Shown here one piece after another: positions 16,803 through 24,380 of a stretch of DNA of 40,616 nt; positions within the stretch are counted from its first letter, which is position 1; each line of letters starts with the position of its first letter. The notes under the pieces were generated by a model. That model saw only the letters and a program-made list of their open reading frames with translations, was not told where the DNA came from and ran no database searches. The DNA is from UBA9732 sp003456855 (GTDB lineage Bacteria; Spirochaetota; Spirochaetia; Sphaerochaetales; Sphaerochaetaceae), in the NCBI GenBank assembly GCA_946626785.1, contig CAMOUY010000007.1, positions 1 to 40,616 of the forward strand, in the 5' to 3' direction. The translations under genes were made by a program, and so were the position numbers.

Positions 16803-17768
16803 TTATAACTTGTTCAGGTCAATAGATCTGATGCTTCTCAGGCTGAAAGGATAGATTCCAAGCAGGAATTTCCTTGCGCCACCTTCAAAGCCAACATACA
16901 GGAGGCCTTCACGCACATCGATGTCCTCACTTCTGTTCGGCATTGTAAGTACACCTGAGGCACGGTTGCCGTCCAAGATGACAAGGGGAACAGACTTCCC
17001 GTTCACCTCAATCGAGCTGTCAGAGCCCTTTGCATTGTAGATTCTGAGCTTTGAATCCGCAAAGCCTGCAGAGCATGAGAGAAAGGCCCTTCCCTCTGAT
17101 ACTGCAAAGCCCTGAACCTTGTCCACGGTGGAGAATGCAATGCTTGGACAGCTTGAGTCTGCAAGTCCGAACTCCCCGTCTCCAAGTCTGTAGCCATAGG
17201 TCACAGCCTGGTTGATTGTGCCGTCTGTTGCTGCGATCACATGGTTTGCAGCTGTGTCATAGCCCTTTGCGTGATAGTCTCCGACGTAGACCATCTGGCC
17301 GTCAGAGGAACAGAATGATGCCCTGCAAGGAACATCTATGTGCCCTATGAATGCCAATGTCTCACCATCCAAGGCATTGATCACATTCTCTGTCCTCAGG
17401 ACAAAGAGCTTGGATGCGTTGCTTATGTACACGTAGTCCCCGGCTGCAGTGATTCCTCCGGCGTGACCGGTGTAGGTGCTTCCATCCTCTTTCTGGAGGT
17501 AGATAACCGATGAGTTCCCATGGCCGTCCAGACGATAGATCCTTGAGGCCTTGCCGCCTTTAAGATAACCACATACAAGCCAGAGGTCGTCATCCTCAAG
17601 CCTCGTTGTGCCCTGAGGAACGAAGCCACCCATAATACCCGGTATCTTCTGAAGCTTGTCAGAGACTTTGTAGAAACGATTGTATTTGGCACCGAGGAAC
17701 AGGGTATAGGAAACCACCATGAGAGCGATGATGGCAATCATGATGGTCAGAAATTTACGTACTTTCAT
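16803..17768 (-). CDS. Membrane-anchored beta-propeller-like protein, function unknown
   Basis: 321 aa. An N-terminal uncleaved signal-anchor (about residues 7-27, LTIMIAIIALMVVSYTLFLGA) puts the rest outside the membrane. The body is made of repeated short beta motifs of the propeller type (DDDLWLVCGYLKGGKASRIYRLD; AAGDYVYISNASKLFVL; SSDGQMVYVGDY; REGLLYVGFEGGARKF). No catalytic motif was recognised. The ATG has AGGAG eight bases upstream. It follows the hydrolase gene by 25 bp and looks like the last gene of the TetR-headed unit, though readthrough into the nickel genes is possible. Confidence 0.75.
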   Translation of the reverse strand: MKVRKFLTIMIAIIALMVVSYTLFLGAKYNRFYKVSDKLQKIPGIMGGFVPQGTTRLEDDDLWLVCGYLKGGKASRIYRLDGHGNSSVIYLQKEDGSTYTGHAGGITAAGDYVYISNASKLFVLRTENVINALDGETLAFIGHIDVPCRASFCSSDGQMVYVGDYHAKGYDTAANHVIAATDGTINQAVTYGYRLGDGEFGLADSSCPSIAFSTVDKVQGFAVSEGRAFLSCSAGFADSKLRIYNAKGSDSSIEVNGKSVPLVILDGNRASGVLTMPNRSEDIDVREGLLYVGFEGGARKFLLGIYPFSLRSIRSIDLNKL

Positions 17769-17793
17769 TCAGGCATCTCCTGCCCGGATTATA

Positions 17794-18423
17794 TCATATG
17801 TGGCTGTTTATGAACTCAACAATGTATGACACTGCCATGTCCGTCTGGGTCTCCCTGTCTATGGTGGCAGGATTGTCACCCTTCTGGAAGCCGTAGTCAC
17901 CGAACTGGCAGTGGTTTCCGCCCTCTATGATATGCTCCTCAAGATCGAAGACCTTGAGAATGTTCTTGCTGTAGCGTTCCATGTTCAACACCCCGTCGTT
18001 GGAACCGTACAGGCTAAGGGTCGGGATGCTGATGTCCTTTGTGGGATAGGCGGCCAGGAAGACAAGGCCGTCGGCGATGTCTTCATGCTTTGCGCACCAG
18101 GACGAGACCATGGCACCACCAAGGGAGTGCCCACCGAAGAACCAGTTCTCCACCTCAGGATAGCTTTTGACTATCTTTGAGGCGGCGTTCATATCCAGGA
18201 CAGCCAGGTTCAGCGGCATCTTGGCGACTATCACAGGGATTCCCTGCTCGGACAAAGAGGAGCAGAGATCCTCATAGGCATAGGGGTCCACCTTGCCTCC
18301 GGGATAGAAGACCATGGCGGTGTCCGAACTCTCCACATCCCCATAGATGATGGTCCCCATTGAACAGGAGACCATCATAATCAGACTTATAATTGCCATA
18401 AAGGCTATCAGGACTCTCTTCAT
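17794..18423 (-). CDS. Alpha/beta-hydrolase lipoprotein
   Basis: 209 aa. A lipobox at the end of the signal peptide (MMVSC, Cys20) predicts a lipid-anchored extracytoplasmic enzyme. The fold is shown by the nucleophile elbow GGHSLGG, the acid in YGSNDGV and the catalytic His in GGNHCQFGDYG. It belongs to the small PF12695-like hydrolases (esterase or dienelactone-hydrolase-like). It is coupled by ATGA overlap to the FDBR homologue upstream. In that setting an ester on a tetrapyrrole side chain is a conceivable substrate, but that is speculation. Confidence 0.85.
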   Translation of the reverse strand: MKRVLIAFMAIISLIMMVSCSMGTIIYGDVESSDTAMVFYPGGKVDPYAYEDLCSSLSEQGIPVIVAKMPLNLAVLDMNAASKIVKSYPEVENWFFGGHSLGGAMVSSWCAKHEDIADGLVFLAAYPTKDISIPTLSLYGSNDGVLNMERYSKNILKVFDLEEHIIEGGNHCQFGDYGFQKGDNPATIDRETQTDMAVSYIVEFINSHI

Positions 18424-19079
18424 GCCTTTCCGAACAGCACATCATGGTAGAGCTGTGCAGTCCTCTCCTTTCCGTATTTCTTAAGGAAGGCATCCGTCGA
18501 AGGTCCACCGTTGTCCAGAAGGCCATCGACATAGGCGTTGCAGCGCTTTGCCTTCTCTGCAAGGATGGCTGGATCTGTTATCTCAGAGGTCTTTCTTGCA
18601 GAAGCAAGATAGGCATCCAGGAATCTTCCAAGCCCCTTGCTCAGAGCATCGAAGTCAGCCTTTTTGGCCTTCTTTGCAATCGAGCACTTCAGTCTGATGT
18701 CATCATACCAATGAGGCCTGGCCTCCACGTCCGGATAGGCGGAGATGGAGTCCTTTGCAGCCTGGCAGAGCTTCTGGTCAAAGCCCTTGACTGAGGTGTC
18801 GTAGATCTCCGAATAGACGGAGAATCTGCCCATTGCAAGGATTGTGTCCATCGACAGAAGAGGCATGTCGATTTTTGTGGGGTTGATTATCAGCGACTCC
18901 ATCTTCATCAGGCCGTCGGTGCACATGTACGAGACGTTTCCAAGAAGTCCGGCATCCCAGTGTCTTATGTGGAACTTCATGATGCTGACCTTGGCCTCAG
19001 AGAATTCACCGGAAGGAAGCTCCTTCATGGGAAAGTCCTTCCCGATCACATCCAGAAAGGTTTCGACAAAATGGTTCAT
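18420..19079 (-). CDS. Ferredoxin-dependent bilin reductase (FDBR) homologue
   Basis: 219 aa, close to the size of small FDBRs. The stretch from residue 57 to 78 (LMKMES...MPLLSMD) aligns without gaps to the PcyA segment holding His88 and Asp105: Asp78 matches the catalytic Asp105 and Glu61 occupies the His88 position, which is Asn in several FDBRs. Downstream PHWYDDI resembles the LPxWGxxFS motif. The C-terminus (RCNAYVDGLL...FLKKYGKERTAQLYHDVLF) matches the conserved YCxxQxxN...FGxxWAxxYxxxvLF ending. FDBRs reduce biliverdin or related bilins using ferredoxin; plant RCC reductase is in the same superfamily. No heme oxygenase or ferredoxin gene is adjacent, so the substrate is unknown. The gene overlaps both neighbours by ATGA. 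Confidence 0.65.
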   Translation of the reverse strand: MNHFVETFLDVIGKDFPMKELPSGEFSEAKVSIMKFHIRHWDAGLLGNVSYMCTDGLMKMESLIINPTKIDMPLLSMDTILAMGRFSVYSEIYDTSVKGFDQKLCQAAKDSISAYPDVEARPHWYDDIRLKCSIAKKAKKADFDALSKGLGRFLDAYLASARKTSEITDPAILAEKAKRCNAYVDGLLDNGGPSTDAFLKKYGKERTAQLYHDVLFGKA

Positions 19080-19702
19080 TTCTCCGCCTTTGCCTTTTCA
19101 AGGCCTGCCTTGTGAAGAATCAAAACTCCCCAGAGGAAGCATCCCTCGCTCAGGATGTTGGTCATCTGGGCCAGCCAGTGCATGTTGGATGAATCATCGA
19201 ACTTGGCTCCGAGATAGCCCATTCCAAGGACGAAGATGAATGAGAGTATGAACAGCACAACAGGAAGCTTTCTCTTCATGAACAGTGAGATCCTGACCAT
19301 GCAGTACTGGATTCCACCAAAGCCTACAACCTGAAAGACTATGAAGATCAGATTGCTCTGATAGACGACAGGTGCAACTGAAAGTGCGGTTGCACCTGTG
19401 TCGAGCTTTCCCCTTCCAAGGGATGCAAGACCCAGGAACACAAGCACGAAGCCAGGTGCCTGAAGCGGGAAGAACGCCACATCCAGAGCTATGAAGTCAC
19501 AGACATTGAGCGCGTAGAGAATCTTCCAGGTGGCCTTGTAGAGACCACCGAGGAAAACCATGATGGAACCTGCTGCCAGAAGTGCGAATGCACCCTTGAC
19601 CATCTTGTTGTACAGGTCCCTCATGAGAACGATTGTGGCAATGAAGAAGAACACAACAGGGACGAAGTCCACTATTGCCATCGGCACAGTAATTCCGTTC
19701 AT
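19076..19702 (-). CDS. Multi-pass integral membrane protein of unknown function
   Basis: 208 aa with about six to seven hydrophobic helices (AIVDFVPVVFFFIATIVLM; LPVVLFILSFIFVLGMGYLGA and others) and a lysine-rich C-terminus. I recognise no family motif. It is sandwiched between the DUF1295 enzyme (8 bp gap) and the FDBR homologue (4 bp overlap), so it is an obligate member of this operon. A role as membrane partner, electron-transfer subunit or transporter of the cluster's product is possible; no heme-ligand pattern stands out. Confidence 0.75.
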   Translation of the reverse strand: MNGITVPMAIVDFVPVVFFFIATIVLMRDLYNKMVKGAFALLAAGSIMVFLGGLYKATWKILYALNVCDFIALDVAFFPLQAPGFVLVFLGLASLGRGKLDTGATALSVAPVVYQSNLIFIVFQVVGFGGIQYCMVRISLFMKRKLPVVLFILSFIFVLGMGYLGAKFDDSSNMHWLAQMTNILSEGCFLWGVLILHKAGLEKAKAEK

Positions 19703-19709
19703 CTCATCC

Positions 19710-20558
19710 TCACTTGATTATCTTCGAGTCCTTGAGACTGTACAGAGGAATCAGCGGGAAGATGATTGGGGTCTTCTTCACGTAGGCCTGGAACTCAGGG
19801 TCTGAGCCATAGCTGGCGGTCTGTCTCTTCTCAAGACGCTTTGCGCCGTTGAGCATGATGTAGACGATTGCGATGTATCCGAAGATTGCCAGCACCCACT
19901 GGTACCAGGTCTTCAGGATGTTCAGAGAGCCTACAAGGACACCGGTCCAGAATGTGATCTCTCCGAAGTAGTTCGGGCAGCGGCACATCTTGAAGAGTCC
20001 ACTGTCACAGAATCTCTTCGGGTTGACCTTCTTGGCTGCGCTCTTCTGCTTGTCGGCGATGGCCTCAAGAAGCACTCCGATTGCGGAGATGATGACACCG
20101 ACAATTGCAAGAGCGTCAGCGTCTGCAACACCAATATGATATAGGGCGCTGTGGACCATTGTGTTCTCTATGCGGCAGTAGACCGGGCAGGTCTGGATCA
20201 TGTACAGGGCTGCGACCATAAGCCACATGACAACCATGACAGGGACAGGCATCTTTGTGCTCGACCCGCTCTTTGTCTTTGTGGCATCCTCAAGGGTCTT
20301 GCGGTATGTGGCGTTCTTGATCTCCCTGACAAGGAGGAAGCCGCCGAGTCTGATTCCATAGACGATGAACAGCAGAAGCTGGACTATGACGTACCATGGG
20401 AGGTCAATGCCCTTCACGAACTGGTACTTGATCAGCATCTCAAGGCCAATGGCTGCGATTGACAGACCGTAGCCGACACTCAGGAAGTAGATGTACTTCC
20501 AGAAACCGATGGTGCACATAACCAGTGCAACAATGTAATTCAATAACATTCCGTTCAT
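19710..20558 (-). CDS. DUF1295/isoprenylcysteine methyltransferase-like membrane enzyme
   Basis: 282 aa with about seven membrane segments. The C-terminal third carries the diagnostic DUF1295 motif (CRCPNYFGEITFWTGVLVG) followed by the conserved ending YGSDPEFQAYVKKTPIIFPLIP. The family is related to steroid 5-alpha-reductases and to ICMT/NnrU-type methyltransferases, so the chemistry could be NADPH-dependent double-bond reduction or methylation of a hydrophobic substrate. It is encoded between the NmrA-like dehydrogenase and the multi-pass protein, with gaps of 11 and 7 bp. Confidence 0.82.
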   Translation of the reverse strand: MNGMLLNYIVALVMCTIGFWKYIYFLSVGYGLSIAAIGLEMLIKYQFVKGIDLPWYVIVQLLLFIVYGIRLGGFLLVREIKNATYRKTLEDATKTKSGSSTKMPVPVMVVMWLMVAALYMIQTCPVYCRIENTMVHSALYHIGVADADALAIVGVIISAIGVLLEAIADKQKSAAKKVNPKRFCDSGLFKMCRCPNYFGEITFWTGVLVGSLNILKTWYQWVLAIFGYIAIVYIMLNGAKRLEKRQTASYGSDPEFQAYVKKTPIIFPLIPLYSLKDSKIIK

Positions 20559-20569
20559 CTGGGACCTCT

Positions 20570-21454
20570 TTACTTGCTCTCGCCGAGTCTCTGCTCGTTC
20601 ATGATCTTAAGGTATGACTTTCCGGCGATGTACTCCTTGAAGGACTGTCCAGGAACCACGGTGTCTCCGACAAGGTCGTGTGTGAGTGTCCACTTGGAGA
20701 ATCTGATGACAGCCTCCTTTCCGTTCTTCTTTTTCTTTGCAGCACGTGCAAGAAGGTCAAACAGGAAGACCGGAGCTCTCTTGATGACAGGCTCCTTGCC
20801 AGCTGCCGCGAAGAACATCTTTGCGATCTCCTCGTAGGTGTAGGTCTCCTTTCCACCGATGCTGTAGGTCTTGTTCTTGTCCATCATGTGCTCGACGATG
20901 AAGTTCGCGAAATCCGGGCAGTCAACGACGTTGCACTTGTAGTTCTTCTTTCCGAGCAGAGAGACCTGTCCCTTTGTGACCATCGGCCAGAAGACCTTTG
21001 CAATGTCATAGAAGTATCCGGTCGGTCTGAAGATCAGATATGTGAGTCCGCTGGCCTTGAGCTTCTCCTCCAGGAGGGCCTTGGCATGGATCATTGGAAC
21101 CTTTGGATCGCTGTCAGCCTTGATGACTGAGATGTAGACAAAGTGCTTTGCCTTGGCAGCCACGGCCTCGTTCAGGAGGTTCAGGTTCCCCTGGTAGTCA
21201 ATGTCATAGTTGGTGAACTTCGTTGAGGATCCTGTGAGACCCATTGTCGTCATGACAACATCTGCACCGGCGCAGAGACCCTTCAAAGTGTCCGGGTTTG
21301 TGGCGTCGATCTTGACGAACCTGTACTTTCCCTCTGTCCCTGCAACCTTCTTCTCGACCATATCGGCTGCAACGACCTCATAGCCCTTCCTGCAAAGTGA
21401 TGCAAGAATGTCACTTCCGAGTTTTCCGAATGCTCCTGCAAGTACTACTTTCAT
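20570..21454 (-). CDS. NAD(P)-binding atypical SDR (NmrA / divinyl-chlorophyllide-reductase-like)
   Basis: 294 aa from the ATG at 21454, preceded by AAGGAG. The Rossmann motif is GAFGKLGSD near the N-terminus. The middle (GLTGSSTKFTNYDIDYQGNL, then AKHFVYISVI, then YLIFRPTGYFYDI) and the later GGKETYTYEEIAKMFFAAAGKEPVIKRAPV follow the atypical SDR pattern that includes 8-vinyl reductases of chlorophyll synthesis and quinone- or sugar-reducing NmrA proteins. The catalytic YxxxK of classical SDRs is absent, as usual in this branch. Neighbours suggest a tetrapyrrole or other conjugated substrate; the family alone does not prove it. Confidence 0.8.
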   Translation of the reverse strand: MKVVLAGAFGKLGSDILASLCRKGYEVVAADMVEKKVAGTEGKYRFVKIDATNPDTLKGLCAGADVVMTTMGLTGSSTKFTNYDIDYQGNLNLLNEAVAAKAKHFVYISVIKADSDPKVPMIHAKALLEEKLKASGLTYLIFRPTGYFYDIAKVFWPMVTKGQVSLLGKKNYKCNVVDCPDFANFIVEHMMDKNKTYSIGGKETYTYEEIAKMFFAAAGKEPVIKRAPVFLFDLLARAAKKKKNGKEAVIRFSKWTLTHDLVGDTVVPGQSFKEYIAGKSYLKIMNEQRLGESK

Positions 21455-21465
21455 GTTATATCTCC

Positions 21466-22398
21466 TTATTTGCTTTTCTCTTTGGAACGCTTGTCGTTGA
21501 TTATCTTCATGTGCTCTTCGGTAATCAGAGTCACATTGTTCTCCTTGGCCCATTTGACGCAGCCCTTCAGCGCTGTAGGGAGGAATATCCTCGGGACGTT
21601 CAGAAGTCTCTTCAGTGCGTCGTCTGTGAACTTTACCTTGTCATCGATCCTGTCTGCGGCGTAACGGACGCTCTGCAGGCTTGACTGTCTCATAGGGAGA
21701 AGTTCAGGAACCATCCTCTTGTGTCTGTGGTACCAGAAGTTCTTGGAATCCCTGTAGCCGTAGTCGACAGGTGCAGGCGGGAAGTCCTTGGCTGTGACGC
21801 CGTTGATGATGGCGTTGTAGTATTTCTCCTTCATCAGGATCTTGTCCACACGGAGGATGAACATTGCGCCGTAAGGGCTGATTATTCCATTGAAGTTGTG
21901 GAATGGCCCAGGATATCCGTCAAGGATGCCCGGCTTGTCATCCTGTGCTCCGTCAAGCTCCCTCATCCATGTGCACTCGATGGCCTGGAAAGCCTCTGTG
22001 ATGACCTTTGGATACTTGGAGGCGTTCTTGGGGTCCTCCTTTGCCATCAGACCATCCTCGTAGGTGAAGTCGAAGTGCTTCATCTTCTCGTCTGTGGTGT
22101 CCCCAGGCCAGCTGAGCTTGACCAGGCTCTTGAAGGTGGACTTCTCGTCCGTGACGAAGTTGATTGTGCACTTTCCGCTTCTCAGAATGTTCTGTGCCGT
22201 GTTGGAAGAGTTTCTGCAGTTCAGCAGCATTGCATAGTAGTCCTTACCTGCAACGTAGTAAGGCTGGACCAGCGAATATGGTCCGAAAGACGGCTTTCCA
22301 TCCTCTGTCAGGGTTCCGATCAGAACCGTGGGCATCGGGAAGAAAAGTGATGTTTGGTAGAAATTGTCAACGATTCTCAAATCCTTGAAACTGCTCAT
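21466..22398 (-). CDS. Flavin reductase-like FMN-binding protein with C-terminal PCP_red-like domain
   Basis: 310 aa. Residues 12-200 are a flavin reductase-like split barrel (MPTVLIGTLTEDGKPSFGPYS; NTAQNILRSGKCTINFVTDEKS), which binds FMN and would accept electrons from NAD(P)H or ferredoxin. Residues about 256-303 (KFTDDALKRLLNVPRIFLPT, later AKENNVTLITEEHM) match the pattern of the PCP_red domain found at the C-terminus of the dark-operative protochlorophyllide reductase B subunit. The ATG has GGAG eight bases upstream. It is the first structural gene after the TetR gene, 45 bp away. The fusion, next to an FDBR homologue, points to a tetrapyrrole electron donor or reductase. Confidence 0.8.
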   Translation of the reverse strand: MSSFKDLRIVDNFYQTSLFFPMPTVLIGTLTEDGKPSFGPYSLVQPYYVAGKDYYAMLLNCRNSSNTAQNILRSGKCTINFVTDEKSTFKSLVKLSWPGDTTDEKMKHFDFTYEDGLMAKEDPKNASKYPKVITEAFQAIECTWMRELDGAQDDKPGILDGYPGPFHNFNGIISPYGAMFILRVDKILMKEKYYNAIINGVTAKDFPPAPVDYGYRDSKNFWYHRHKRMVPELLPMRQSSLQSVRYAADRIDDKVKFTDDALKRLLNVPRIFLPTALKGCVKWAKENNVTLITEEHMKIINDKRSKEKSK

Positions 22399-22443
22399 CT
22401 ATCTATCTCCTAATTAAGTGTTCTTGTTTTCTTGTTCTTTTTT

Positions 22444-22977
22444 TTATCTATCAGAAATCATCCTCTCGATGATGTTCGCCCTATCGATGTAGTGCTTTCC
22501 GTGGGTTGCAAGGCTGACCATGGTCTCGGAGATCATTTCGCACAGCCCTTCCTCAACCAGCTTCCCGTTGAGCTTCAGAATGTCCTCAACCCTTGTTACC
22601 AGGGCATGAAGAAGCATCTGGTGACCGTTCTGGCTGTAGTACTGGGAGCTGTCCGTCTTCCGGTACTCGCTCCAGAGCCTTCTGTGTCTTTCGCAGAAGC
22701 CCTCAAGGCCAGAGGCCACAATGCAGAGGCCTTCATGGACCGATGTTGACTTTGAGATGGAGCTGTCCATGTCGGAAAGGACGTTGTGCCAGTCCTCTCC
22801 CAGGATTGCACCAAGGATCACATCCTTTGACTTGAAGTAGTTGTAGACGGTCCCGACCGCTATGTTGCACCTGGCTGCAATCTGCCTTATGGTCAGATTG
22901 TCATAGCCCTGCTCCGCAAGCTCGGTCTTGGCTTCTTCCAATATTGAGGTTCTCAGATTTTCAATGACTTTAGGCAT
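22444..22977 (-). CDS. TetR family regulator of the FDBR-containing operon
   Basis: 177 aa. The N-terminal helix-turn-helix is clear (LTIRQIAARCNIAVGTVYNYFKSKDVILGAIL). The remaining ~120 residues form the ligand domain and are not family-specific. It is the first gene after a strong promoter with a perfect palindrome at the transcription start, so it very likely represses itself and the seven downstream genes until it binds a small molecule, perhaps the substrate of the pathway. Confidence 0.93.
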   Translation of the reverse strand: MPKVIENLRTSILEEAKTELAEQGYDNLTIRQIAARCNIAVGTVYNYFKSKDVILGAILGEDWHNVLSDMDSSISKSTSVHEGLCIVASGLEGFCERHRRLWSEYRKTDSSQYYSQNGHQMLLHALVTRVEDILKLNGKLVEEGLCEMISETMVSLATHGKHYIDRANIIERMISDR

Positions 22978-22996
22978 GTCTTCTCAACCCACATTT

Positions 22997-23016
22997 TTTA
23001 TGAACGTGTTCATAAA
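22997..23016 (-). promoter_or_regulatory. Probable TetR operator (perfect palindrome)
   Basis: TTTATGAAC-GT-GTTCATAAA has 9-bp arms around a 2-bp centre. It lies immediately downstream of the -10 box, at the expected transcription start, 19 bp before the TetR ATG. Confidence 0.75.
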
Positions 23017-23018
23017 GA

Positions 23019-23047
23019 ATTATGGGCCGAGGTTCGAAACAAGTCAA
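23019..23047 (-). promoter_or_regulatory. Sigma-70 promoter of the TetR/FDBR operon
   Basis: On the minus strand TTGACT (23047-23042) and CATAAT (23024-23019) are separated by exactly 17 bp, each one mismatch or two from consensus. The predicted start falls in the palindrome that follows. Confidence 0.7.
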
Positions 23048-23094
23048 GATTTCGTAAATATCTTTAGCAAATTTAATTACTAAAAAGGAGCTTT

Positions 23095-23550
23095 TCAGCC
23101 AAGCATGTCCAGCATCTGCTGCGGGTTGTCGGCGGCTGCGACCTTTGAGAGGGCCTTGACGATCATGCCCTCCTCATCGATCAGGTAGGTGCTTCTGATA
23201 AGACCGACTGTGACCTTGCCGTACATCTTCTTTTCGCCGATGACATCATAGGCCTTGATGACCTCCTGGTCAGGGTCTGAAAGCAGAGTGAAGCCAAGGT
23301 TCTGGTTCTGCTCGAATCTCTTGTGGGATGCAACGCTGTCCTTGCTTACGCCAAGCACAACCGCACCCTTCTCCGTGAAGAGAGGTCTTCTCTCGCTGAA
23401 GCCGCAGGCCTGCTTTGTGCATCCAGAGGTGTTGTCCTTCGGATAGAAGTAGAGGATGACCTTCTTGCCTCTGTAGTCTGAAAGGCTGTGTGAGTTTCCG
23501 TTCTGGTCCTGAAGAGTGAATTCAGGGGCCTTTGTTCCTTCTTTGAGCAT
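23095..23550 (-). CDS. bcp: Thioredoxin-dependent peroxiredoxin, Bcp/PrxQ type
   Basis: 151-aa cytoplasmic thiol peroxidase that reduces hydrogen peroxide and organic hydroperoxides. The active site FYPKDNTSGCTKQACGF gives the peroxidatic Cys44 and the PrxQ-type resolving Cys49 five residues later. Length and C-terminus are normal. GGAGG precedes the ATG. It closes a run of peptidase genes, 11 bp after the S66 peptidase. Confidence 0.95.
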   Translation of the reverse strand: MLKEGTKAPEFTLQDQNGNSHSLSDYRGKKVILYFYPKDNTSGCTKQACGFSERRPLFTEKGAVVLGVSKDSVASHKRFEQNQNLGFTLLSDPDQEVIKAYDVIGEKKMYGKVTVGLIRSTYLIDEEGMIVKALSKVAAADNPQQMLDMLG

Positions 23551-23561
23551 ATTAACCTCCG

Positions 23562-24380
23562 TCAGCCGAGCACAACGGCCCTGGCATCTGTATTATGACC
23601 TATAAACCTGGTCTCCGCCACCGGGATGTTCTCTGGTATGTTCTCAAGGACCATGTCCTTCATTGTCGGTGTGATGCCTTCTTTGTCCATCTTCGTGAAT
23701 GTGCCAAGGAGCACCCCTTTGACCTTCTGGAAAACACCCATCTGGATGTACTGCTCCAGGGCGGTCATCATCTTGTATTGAACTCCACCGTAGGACTCCA
23801 GCAGGAGGATCGAGCCCTCAAGCTCAGGCCAGTACTCGGTTCCCGCAAGCTTCTGGAAGCACCTGGTGTTTCCACCAAGTACCCTGCCCTCCATGGAGCT
23901 TCCGCGATGGTAGTGGATATCCAGATCCGCCAGGCTTACCCTGTGCTCAAGGATGTGGGACTTGAAGTACTCAAGCTGCTCCTCCCCACGGTCATAGACA
24001 AGGTTTCTGATCTGGTAGTTCACAGCCTGCCTTCCCGTCTTGGCGACTATTGCGTTAAGAACTGTGGAGAGATCGCTGTAGCCGTAGAAGGTGGCATTGC
24101 TTTCCCTGATTGCCTCATAGTCCAGATAAGGAAGCACAGTGTTTGCAAGATCTCCGCCTGAGACGTCAAAGATGAATCCCATCTGAGGGTCCTTGAAGAA
24201 GGAGTTGAGCTCCATTGCCTTCAACCTGGGGAGGTCCTTTGTGAAAGGCTCGTACAGGTAGTCGCTTGGGAAGACCTCATAGCCCTCCCAGCTTAGAAGC
24301 TCAACGACTTTTCTGGCTGACTCTCCCCATTCCCCGAAGAGAGGGTCAGAGCAACCCACTATTGCAATTCTGTATTTCAT
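23562..24380 (-). CDS. S66 family LD-carboxypeptidase / MccF-like peptidase
   Basis: 272 aa. S66 serine peptidases trim the terminal D-Ala from tetrapeptides during murein recycling (LdcA) or inactivate microcin C-like peptidyl-nucleotides (MccF). The catalytic set is visible: Ser102 in FYGYSDLSTVLNAI, Glu195 in ILLLESYGG and His262 in RFIGHNTDA. There is no signal peptide, so it is cytosolic. The N-terminal GGDLANTVLPYLDY is also family-typical. It overlaps the pyroglutamyl peptidase gene by ATGA, which suggests a shared peptide-processing role. Confidence 0.88.
   Translation of the reverse strand: MKYRIAIVGCSDPLFGEWGESARKVVELLSWEGYEVFPSDYLYEPFTKDLPRLKAMELNSFFKDPQMGFIFDVSGGDLANTVLPYLDYEAIRESNATFYGYSDLSTVLNAIVAKTGRQAVNYQIRNLVYDRGEEQLEYFKSHILEHRVSLADLDIHYHRGSSMEGRVLGGNTRCFQKLAGTEYWPELEGSILLLESYGGVQYKMMTALEQYIQMGVFQKVKGVLLGTFTKMDKEGITPTMKDMVLENIPENIPVAETRFIGHNTDARAVVLG

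Noticed and set aside
8343..22977. Nickel tetrapyrrole (F430-like) pathway joining the nickel and FDBR-containing clusters
   Set aside because: No Cfb/CbiX-like or methyl-coenzyme M reductase genes are present, and the larBCE genes already account for the nickel.
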